A stretch of 5,826 bases of DNA, taken from Akkermansiaceae bacterium (GTDB taxonomy: Bacteria > Verrucomicrobiota > Verrucomicrobiia > Verrucomicrobiales > Akkermansiaceae). This document shows, in pieces, positions 1 to 4,911 of the stretch. How positions within the stretch are numbered: the stretch's first letter is position 1; each line of letters starts with the position of its first letter. Made by a program: the position numbers and the translations under genes. Location of the stretch: NCBI GenBank assembly GCA_025457805.1, contig JALOTR010000212.1, forward strand, positions 1 to 5,826. Reading direction: 5' to 3'. A model generated the notes under the pieces. The model ran no database searches. It was not told the DNA's origin and saw nothing but the letters and a program-made list of their open reading frames with translations.

Positions 1-293
1 CGGGCCAACATGTCTTGGCGCGCCTTGGCCCATTCAATGCCGGTTTCGATCCAGCGAGTGCGCTCGGTTGGCGTGGCGGGAGCTTGGTTTTTCCAGGCAG
101 TGAAGTTGGAGAAAACGTCAGCTTGAAGATCCGGGGAGAATCCGGAAGGGGAGGAGTGTTTCCGGCTAGTTGGGCTGGTGGCTTCCGCGGTGGAGGCGGT
201 TTGCCTGCCGGATCCCGGCCGGAGACCCTGCCAGATCAAAACACCAATGAGAATGAGAAGCAGGCCGACGTGGAGTCTCCATGGTTTGAGCAT
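1..293 (-). CDS. Membrane-anchored protein of unknown function, N-terminal part (runs off left edge)
   Basis: I do not recognise this gene. An ATG at 293-291 opens a frame of 97 codons with no stop before the window edge, so the C-terminus is missing. The product starts MLKPWRLHVG and has one hydrophobic segment at about residues 8-22 (VGLLLILIGVLIW), preceded by positive residues (K3, R6). This fits a signal anchor or uncleaved signal peptide with the rest outside the cytoplasm. Residues 23-55 are a Gly/Ser/Thr/Pro-rich linker. From about residue 56 the sequence becomes amphipathic and Trp-containing (W68, W81, W88), probably the start of a helical domain. An in-frame TTG at 305-303 is an alternative start, with a TGA just upstream. 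No Shine-Dalgarno sequence is visible. The gene lies 50 bp downstream of the peptidyl-prolyl isomerase gene on the same strand, so co-transcription is likely. The opposite-strand frame over this region is Gly/Arg-rich and looks like a shadow. Confidence 0.7.
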   Translation of the reverse strand, partial: MLKPWRLHVGLLLILIGVLIWQGLRPGSGRQTASTAEATSPTSRKHSSPSGFSPDLQADVFSNFTAWKNQAPATPTERTRWIETGIEWAKARQDMLA

Positions 294-304
294 GGAGAAT
301 TTCA

Positions 305-313
305 ATCATACCA
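305..313 (-). promoter_or_regulatory. Possible extended -10 promoter for the left-edge membrane protein gene
   Basis: Read on the minus strand this is TGG followed by TATGAT, matching an extended -10 (TGN-TATAAT) with one mismatch in the hexamer. No good -35 is present at the expected distance, as is usual for extended -10 promoters. Transcription would start near 298, only about five bases before the ATG at 293, giving an almost leaderless mRNA. It would let the gene be expressed separately from the upstream isomerase gene. This is inference from a short match. Confidence 0.35.
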
Positions 314-343
314 AAGTATCGCTGTCCACTCCGGAGTCTTCGA

Positions 344-1414
344 CTAAATCCGGATATCGATCATCGCGCGCTTGCGGCGGGATTCGATCCAGCGGTCGTA
401 TTGGGCGGAGGTTTTCTTTTTGCGGACGCGCTCTTCGATCATGTCCCGGACTTTGTCGAGAGGAGGCGAGGGGCCGTAATCGATCTTGATGACCTTGGCG
501 ATGGTGAAACCCTGGGGATCGAGCAAAGGTCCGATGATTTTGCCGACGGGAGCCTCGAAGATGATGGAGGCGAATTCCGGTGAAAGATCGATGCGGGGGA
601 CATTTTCCTGCAAGCCGCCCTTGTCGGCGAAGGCGTCCTTCGAGTTGGCCTTGGCGATTTCCGCGAAGTCCTTGCCATCGGAGAGTTCCTTGGCGATGCC
701 CTCGGCGAGGGTGAGTTGGGTCTCCGGAGTGGCGACCGGATTGTCCGCATCCGAGGCGGGGATGAAGATTTTCTGGAAGGTGACGACGTCCTTGGTGACA
801 TCGCGAAGGGTGAGTTTCACCTCGTTGTATTCCTTCTGGACCTCGTTCGGCAGCGGCGGCGGGGCATCGGCGAACTGGTTGGCGCGCATGGCCTGGACGA
901 CCATTTTTTCGCGGGTCATTTTGCGGTAGCCTTCCATGGTGAGGCGGCTGCGTTGGAGTTCTTCGCGGAATTTCACCTCGCTGCCGTTGTAGAGGTCGCG
1001 CATCTGGCGCTTGATTTCCTCGTCGATGATGTTGGGTTTGATGCTGGCACCGAGCTGTTTGAATTCATCGAGGATGATCTGGCGGTCGATGAGTTCCTGG
1101 AGGATCTTGGTTTTCGCCTCATTGAACTGCGCCTCGAACTGCGGCCCGCGGCGCGGGAACTGGGTGGCGAGCTGCGCGTAGATGGGCGACATCATGAACG
1201 ACACCTGATTCTTGGTGATCACGCTGCCGTTGACCTTGGCGGCGATGCCATTGACCTCGACCGGACCGCGGGCGACCGGACGCGGGGCGGCTTGCTGGCC
1301 GGGGGCGGCAGGAATGGTGGGCGCACCCGGAATCGGGGCAAGCTGGGCGCTGGTCCATTGCAGAGGCAGCAGGGAGGCGGCCAGAACCAAGGCGGAGGCG
1401 GAACACGATTTCAT
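344..1414 (-). CDS. Secreted SurA/PpiC-type peptidyl-prolyl cis-trans isomerase
   Basis: The product is 356 residues and is predicted to be an exported folding factor that isomerises X-Pro bonds in envelope or secreted proteins. Residues 1-23 form a clear signal peptide (MKSC start, hydrophobic core, TSA before Q24). Residues 24-52 are a Pro/Ala-rich linker. A SurA-type N-terminal chaperone domain follows at about 54-185, opening with VNGIAAKVNGSVIT as in SurA relatives and rich in charged helices. A single PpiC/parvulin domain covers about 210-312 (QKIFIP, DFAEIAKANSKD, GGLQENV, FEAPVGKIIGP). A basic helical tail with an RKKK cluster closes the protein. E. coli SurA has two parvulin domains, so this is a one-parvulin version. 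The frame is open back to 1726, but the start at 1414 is chosen because the signal peptide begins exactly there and the upstream extension is unlike any protein N-terminus I know. No Shine-Dalgarno sequence is visible. The gene is divergent from the transporter gene and sits upstream of the left-edge membrane protein gene. Confidence 0.9.
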   Translation of the reverse strand: MKSCSASALVLAASLLPLQWTSAQLAPIPGAPTIPAAPGQQAAPRPVARGPVEVNGIAAKVNGSVITKNQVSFMMSPIYAQLATQFPRRGPQFEAQFNEAKTKILQELIDRQIILDEFKQLGASIKPNIIDEEIKRQMRDLYNGSEVKFREELQRSRLTMEGYRKMTREKMVVQAMRANQFADAPPPLPNEVQKEYNEVKLTLRDVTKDVVTFQKIFIPASDADNPVATPETQLTLAEGIAKELSDGKDFAEIAKANSKDAFADKGGLQENVPRIDLSPEFASIIFEAPVGKIIGPLLDPQGFTIAKVIKIDYGPSPPLDKVRDMIEERVRKKKTSAQYDRWIESRRKRAMIDIRI

Positions 1415-1595
1415 GAAAATAGGGATAGGGATGTGGACGGGAAAAATCCAGCTCACGCGTGGAAGTTTTCCCATGCTCGGGGCCGATTGCAAGCGGGGAA
1501 ACGGCGGGCGAGGCCGGGGGTTTCGGTCACAATTGGAAATCCGCCCGAAAAGCCGCTGGCAGGCGGGCGGAAAAACCGATAGGGTGGCACAGGGA
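1415..1595. promoter_or_regulatory. Divergent intergenic region between the isomerase and transporter genes
   Basis: Two genes are transcribed outward from this 181-bp stretch, so it should hold promoters for both. I could not pick convincing -35/-10 pairs on either strand. The one clear structure is an inverted repeat at 1540-1571, listed separately. Both flanking reading frames remain open across the region (back to 1212 on the plus strand and 1726 on the minus strand), but the translations look non-coding. Confidence 0.5.
1540..1571. repeat. 8-bp perfect inverted repeat upstream of the transporter gene
   Basis: TCCGCCCG (1540-1547) is matched by its reverse complement CGGGCGGA (1564-1571) around a 16-base loop. 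The loop contains a smaller GCC-GCT-GGC hairpin. It ends 24 bases before the chosen transporter start, so it could be a leader hairpin in the mRNA or a two-fold operator in the divergent promoter region. No T-run follows on the plus strand, so it is not an intrinsic terminator in that direction. In a G+C-rich genome such a match may be chance. Confidence 0.4.
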
Positions 1596-2915
1596 ATGGA
1601 CGAAGACGGCACACGGAAAGTTTGGAGAATGGAACCCTTGCTCGGTGGCATTGCGCTCCTGCTGCTGCTGACAGGGTGTTTTGTCGTGCTGCGGCCCTTC
1701 ACTACGGCGCTGATGTGGGCGATCATTCTCGCCTATTCGCTTTACCCGCTGCAACGGATGTTCACCCGCTGGTTTCGCGGTTCGCGGACGCTGGCGGCAT
1801 GTTTTGTAACGCTCACTGTGACGATCCTGCTGGCAGGGCCGGTGGTTCTGATCGGGTTGAGCATTGTGAAGGATGGCCAGGATCTGGCGCGGGCGACTCG
1901 GGATTGGTTCATGAATGTGCCGGACCAACCCCCTGCATGGATGGCTCAAACCCCGGTCGTGGGCAAAGAATTGGAAACCTACTATCAGCAAGCGGCGGAG
2001 GGTCGCAAACGCTGGATGGAGCAACTCGCAAAAGAGGTCACGACCACAGCGCCGCGGCCGAAGATCGTGATGGAGACGGGGGACGGGGAGTTGGTGGTGC
2101 AAGAGCCGCCGCCAGTGCCCGCGGTGGAACCAAGCGCTCTCCCCAATGAGGAGAAAAAAGATGAGGCGTCCCACCTTGTCGTGCTGTTGGGTCGATCCCT
2201 GGTCTGGGCGCAGTCCTGGCTGATTGCCGCTGGCAAGGCCCTGCTTGGCGGGGTGACCCAGGTTTTGGTGAGTGCCTTCCTCGCGTTTTTCCTGCTGCGG
2301 GATGCCACCGAGCTTTCCGAACGCCTCGGCGTGGCGGTGGAACGGCTGGCCGGGGATCGCGGGCGGCACTTGATCAAGGTGGCGGGCGACACGGTGCGCG
2401 GCGTGATTTACGGCATTCTCGGCACGGCCATCGTCCAGGCGCTGGTAGCGGGTCTGGGTTTCTGGATCGCCGGAGTTCCCGGGGCGGTGCTGCTCGCTGT
2501 GCTGACCTTCTTTTTTGCCGTGATCCCCTTCGGCCCGCCCTTGATCTGGCTGCCTGCGGCCTTCTGGTTGTTTGCGCAGCACCAACCCGGCTGGGGGATT
2601 TTCATGCTCGTCTGGGGGCTTTTGGGAATCAGCAGCGTGGACAATTTCCTGCGGCCTTACCTCATCAGTCAGGGCAGCAAGATGCCTTTCATCCTTATCT
2701 TCTGCGGAGTGATCGGCGGGGCCTTTGGGTTCGGGTTGGTCGGGGTGTTCCTCGGCCCCACTTTGCTGGCGGTGGCTTTCCGGTTGGTGGAGGAATGGTC
2801 ATCCAACCGCAAGGCTGCCAAGGCGGAATCGACGCCACTTTCGATTTCGGAATTGCCTGAAGTGCCGGGAAAGGCGACACCCCCGCATGGCGGTGAGTCC
2901 CTCGGCGTTGGGTAA
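1596..2915 (+). CDS. AI-2E-family (PerM/YdiK-like) membrane transporter
   Basis: The product is a 439-residue inner-membrane protein of the AI-2E transporter family (PF01594 type). Members export small solutes such as autoinducer-2 or act as ion antiporters; the substrate cannot be read from sequence. Hydrophobic segments lie at about 14-33, 37-51, 66-91, 205-234, 270-292, 296-326, 333-348 and 364-396, with some pairs representing re-entrant or tandem helices. Family hallmarks are the IPFGPPLIW stretch (310-318), DNFLRPYLISQ (349-359) and the glycine-rich GVIGGAFGFGLVGVFLGP near the end. The soluble loop after the third helix (about 92-200) carries an extra Pro/Glu-rich insert (about 150-190), and residues 402-439 form a hydrophilic tail. 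These make it longer than typical members of about 350-370 residues. ATG 1596 is chosen because it leaves a short charged N-terminus before helix 1. ATG 1629 is a real alternative, with GGAAAG at 1615-1620 ahead of it. The 3' end overlaps the hydrolase gene. Confidence 0.88.
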   Translation: MDEDGTRKVWRMEPLLGGIALLLLLTGCFVVLRPFTTALMWAIILAYSLYPLQRMFTRWFRGSRTLAACFVTLTVTILLAGPVVLIGLSIVKDGQDLARATRDWFMNVPDQPPAWMAQTPVVGKELETYYQQAAEGRKRWMEQLAKEVTTTAPRPKIVMETGDGELVVQEPPPVPAVEPSALPNEEKKDEASHLVVLLGRSLVWAQSWLIAAGKALLGGVTQVLVSAFLAFFLLRDATELSERLGVAVERLAGDRGRHLIKVAGDTVRGVIYGILGTAIVQALVAGLGFWIAGVPGAVLLAVLTFFFAVIPFGPPLIWLPAAFWLFAQHQPGWGIFMLVWGLLGISSVDNFLRPYLISQGSKMPFILIFCGVIGGAFGFGLVGVFLGPTLLAVAFRLVEEWSSNRKAAKAESTPLSISELPEVPGKATPPHGGESLGVG

Positions 2916-4023
2916 AGTAGTGGAAGTGTTCGAGCGGAATTTCCGGGACCGCGGCGAACTCGGGGCCTCTGTGAGCATTTGGTGGGATGGCGCGGAAATT
3001 CTTTCCCATGGCCATGGTTGGTGCGAGCGGGAGAAACTCCGGCCCTGGACCGTGCAGACCATGGTCCCGGTCTATTCAGCAACCAAGGTGCCGGCGGCGT
3101 CCACGCTTCTGCTGGCGCTTGCCTCCCGCGGGCTGAATGAGGACACGCCGGTGACTGAGGTTTGGTCGAAGTTTCCTGTGCCGGAAGCGAGATTTCATCA
3201 TCTGCTATCCCATCAATGCGGGCTGGCGGTGCTGGATCACCGGGCCAGCATCCTCGAACATGCGGACGTGGTGGAGGCGATCGAAGAACAGATCCCTACC
3301 TGGAGAATCGGCGATGGCCATGGTTATCACCCGCGGACCTTCGGGGCGCTGCTGGATGAACCGGTGCGCCGCTTGACCGGACTCACGCTCGGCGGCTATT
3401 GGCGGGAGGCGATCGCTGGGCCGCTGGATCTGGATTTCTGGATCGGCCTGCCGGAAACCGAGTGGCCGCGCGTGGCGAGGCTCTATCCGGGAAAAGCAGG
3501 TGTCGATGACCTCGCGGATGCATTTTACAAACAACTCACCACCTCCGGGACCTTCACGCGGCGCGCGTTTTCCTCGCCGCGCGGCCTGCATGCCATCCAT
3601 GAAATGAACGAGTCGCGCGCCTGGTCCGCCGGACTTCCTGCGCTCGGCGGGGTGGGCACGGCTTCGGCCTTGGCAAAGTTTTACCAGGCAGCAATCGGCT
3701 CCATCGAGAGCCCGCTGCCAGTCCGAGTGCGCCAGGCGCTGGCCACACCGCGTTCATCCGCAGAGGACAAGGTGCTCCTGCGTCCTACCGTCTTCACTTG
3801 CGGGGCGCAGCAGGATCCGTTGGATGCTGATGGGCGCAAGATCCGGCACATTTACGGCCCCTCGCTCACCGCCTTCGGCCATCCGGGCGCGGGCGGCAGT
3901 CATGGCTTGGGCGATCCCGAGACGGCGATCTCCTTCGCCTACGTGATGAACCAAATGGACCTCAGCGTGATGCCCGGCCAGAAATGCGTGGAAATGGTGG
4001 ACGCACTGTTCTCGGAACTCTGA
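2887..4023 (+). CDS. Serine hydrolase, beta-lactamase/class VIII esterase fold (COG1680-like)
   Basis: The product is 378 residues, a penicillin-binding-protein-like serine hydrolase (PF00144 type). Such enzymes include esterases, peptidases and beta-lactamase-like proteins; the substrate is not predictable here. The nucleophile motif SxxK is S64-A-T-K67 within VPVYSATKVPA. LLSHQCGL (106-113) matches the family LLSHxxGL block. HGYHPRTFGALLDEPVRRLTG (145-165) carries the tyrosine (Y147) expected to be the second catalytic element. FGHPGAGGSHGLGDPE (330-345) is the C-terminal Gly-rich block that replaces the KTG motif of beta-lactamases, followed by FAYVMNQM. There is no signal peptide or hydrophobic N-terminus, so the enzyme should be cytoplasmic, which argues against a cell-wall or antibiotic-resistance role. 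ATG 2887 is chosen because conserved sequence starts soon after it; the frame upstream is a shadow of the transporter gene. The start lies 29 bp inside the transporter gene in another frame, suggesting translational coupling. Confidence 0.88.
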   Translation: MAVSPSALGKVVEVFERNFRDRGELGASVSIWWDGAEILSHGHGWCEREKLRPWTVQTMVPVYSATKVPAASTLLLALASRGLNEDTPVTEVWSKFPVPEARFHHLLSHQCGLAVLDHRASILEHADVVEAIEEQIPTWRIGDGHGYHPRTFGALLDEPVRRLTGLTLGGYWREAIAGPLDLDFWIGLPETEWPRVARLYPGKAGVDDLADAFYKQLTTSGTFTRRAFSSPRGLHAIHEMNESRAWSAGLPALGGVGTASALAKFYQAAIGSIESPLPVRVRQALATPRSSAEDKVLLRPTVFTCGAQQDPLDADGRKIRHIYGPSLTAFGHPGAGGSHGLGDPETAISFAYVMNQMDLSVMPGQKCVEMVDALFSEL

Positions 4024-4037
4024 CTTGGGAACATTCC

Positions 4038-4070
4038 GATTCCGGTTCTTGACCCTGCGGGGGCGGAATC
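4038..4070. repeat. Inverted repeat across the purC promoter, possible operator
   Basis: GATTCCG (4038-4044) is matched by its reverse complement CGGAATC (4064-4070), 19 bases apart. ATTCCG is also directly repeated at 4033-4038 and 4039-4044. The arms flank the proposed -35 hexamer and lie in the promoter spacer, a place where a repressor could act. It does not resemble the E. coli PurR operator. A 7-bp match of this kind may be chance. Confidence 0.25.
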
Positions 4071-4077
4071 TTACGAA
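4049..4077 (+). promoter_or_regulatory. Predicted sigma-70 promoter of purC
   Basis: TTGACC (4049-4054, five of six to the -35 consensus) is separated by exactly 17 bases from TACGAA (4072-4077, three of six to the -10 consensus). The predicted start site, about seven bases past the -10, falls on or beside the purC ATG at 4084, which would make the mRNA leaderless. This agrees with the lack of a Shine-Dalgarno sequence upstream of purC. The weak -10 limits confidence. Confidence 0.45.
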
Positions 4078-4083
4078 GTGCCC

Positions 4084-4821
4084 ATGACACCACTTTACGA
4101 GGGCAAGGCGAAGCGACTTTGGACCACCGACAATCCGGATACGCTCCGCATGGAGTTCAAAAACGACGCCACCGCTTTTAATGGTGAAAAGAAAGCCTCC
4201 TTCGAAAACAAAGGCCGCCTCAACAATGCCATCAGCACGCTGATCTATGGCATGCTCGAAAAAGAAGGCGTGCCCACCCATTTCGTCCGCCAGATCGATG
4301 AGACAAACGTGGAAGTCAAGAAGGTGGAAATCCTGATGGTGGAAGTCATCGTCCGCAACATCGCTGCCGGCAGTTTCTGCAAGCGCACGGGCATGGCGGA
4401 AGGTCATGTATTCTCACAACCGATCATCGAGTTTTCCTACAAGAGCGACGAACTCGGCGATCCGCTCATCAATGATGATTACATCCGTGAAATGAAACTC
4501 GCGACGCCCGAGGACATGGCCCACCTGCGCAAGGCCGCCCTCAAGGTGAATGAACTCCTCTCCGCGTTCTTCGCCAAGTGCGGACTCAAGCTCGTGGACT
4601 TCAAACTCGAATTCGGCCGCCTCAAGTCCGATCCTTCGATCATCGTGCTCGCCGATGAAATCAGCCCCGACGGTTGCCGCCTCTGGGATCTCAAAACCGG
4701 CGAGAAAATGGACAAAGACCGCTTCCGCCGCGATCTCGGCAACGTGATGGAAGCCTATGAGGAAGTGTTAGGCCGCGTGAAGCAAGGGATTGAAGATTGC
4801 CGATTGCCGATTGAAGATTGA
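4084..4821 (+). CDS. purC: Phosphoribosylaminoimidazole-succinocarboxamide (SAICAR) synthase
   Basis: PurC catalyses the ATP-dependent ligation of CAIR and aspartate to SAICAR, a late cytoplasmic step of IMP biosynthesis. The 245-residue product matches bacterial PurC (237 residues in E. coli) along its length. Clear motifs are LYEGKAKRLW (4-13, nucleotide-binding region), FKNDATAFNG (25-34), VRNIAAGSFCKR (90-101, family signature 1), VDFKLEFG (171-178, signature 2) and ADEISPDGCRLWD (190-202), followed by MDKDRFR (209-215). ATG 4084 is preferred over the in-frame GTG at 4078 because it matches the usual PurC N-terminus and the predicted transcription start. The last ten residues (236-245, IEDCRLPIED) and the TGA stop are encoded by a heptamer repeat array, so they are an acquired tail with no counterpart in the family. 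All catalytic sequence lies before it, so the enzyme should be functional. The gene is 60 bp after the hydrolase gene, with its own promoter, and converges on the helicase gene. Confidence 0.97.
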   Translation: MTPLYEGKAKRLWTTDNPDTLRMEFKNDATAFNGEKKASFENKGRLNNAISTLIYGMLEKEGVPTHFVRQIDETNVEVKKVEILMVEVIVRNIAAGSFCKRTGMAEGHVFSQPIIEFSYKSDELGDPLINDDYIREMKLATPEDMAHLRKAALKVNELLSAFFAKCGLKLVDFKLEFGRLKSDPSIIVLADEISPDGCRLWDLKTGEKMDKDRFRRDLGNVMEAYEEVLGRVKQGIEDCRLPIED

Positions 4822-4911
4822 AGATTGAAGATTGAAGATTGAAGATTGAAGATTGAAGATTTTTCTAACAATCGAAAATCGGAAATCTTCAATCGAAAAT
4901 CTAAAATCGGT
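4788..4911. repeat. Inverted heptamer repeat block spanning the purC 3' end and the purC-helicase junction
   Basis: The left half (4788-4861) is ten 7-bp units plus four bases: GATTGAA once, GATTGCC twice, then GATTGAA seven times and GATT. Eight bases (4862-4869) separate it from the right half (4870-4911), which is six exact 7-bp units of the form AATCNNN: AATCGAA, AATCGGA, AATCTTC, AATCGAA, AATCTAA, AATCGGT. AATC is the reverse complement of GATT, so the two halves are inverted copies of one repeat family. The block begins inside purC and ends on the base before the helicase stop codon. Because GATTGAA is seven bases and contains TGA, the seven-copy run closes all three plus-strand frames within 21 bases. 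The unit structure and boundaries are read directly; its function is unknown. Confidence 0.93.
4851..4894. terminator. Possible bidirectional terminator or hairpin between convergent genes
   Basis: Bases 4851-4862 (GATTGAAGATTT) are the perfect reverse complement of 4883-4894, and two G-T pairs can extend the stem inward around a loop of about 16 bases. Further GATT:AATC pairings recur every seven bases outside it. The position between convergent genes suits a transcription stop in both directions. However, the stem is A+T-rich and no clean T-run follows it on either strand, so it is not a textbook intrinsic terminator. Confidence 0.3.

Noticed and set aside
328..337. 10-bp palindrome ACTCCGGAGT between the isomerase and left-edge genes
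   Set aside because: It is short, has no loop or T-run, and is expected by chance at this length, so I do not call it a terminator or operator.
716..1582. 288-codon plus-strand open frame opposite the isomerase gene
   Set aside because: It is fully antisense to a gene with clear family motifs, and its translation is rich in Asp, Phe, Gly and Arg runs typical of a shadow frame in G+C-rich DNA.
1212..1595. 128-residue N-terminal extension of the transporter
   Set aside because: It would run antisense through the isomerase signal peptide and linker, and it has no resemblance to the transporter family.
1415..1726. 104-residue N-terminal extension of the isomerase
   Set aside because: The signal peptide begins exactly at the ATG at 1414, and the extension would overlap the divergent transporter gene.
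1527..2585. 352-codon minus-strand open frame opposite the transporter gene
   Set aside because: The translation is His/Arg/Gln-rich with no recognisable domain, and the opposite strand has the AI-2E family motifs.
2887..4023. Antibiotic-resistance beta-lactamase
   Set aside because: There is no signal peptide, and the C-terminal block is the GHPGAGGSHG form of esterase-like serine hydrolases, not a KTG motif.
4788..4911. CRISPR array
   Set aside because: Units are 7 bp and directly adjacent, with no spacers of 25-40 bp and no cas genes nearby.
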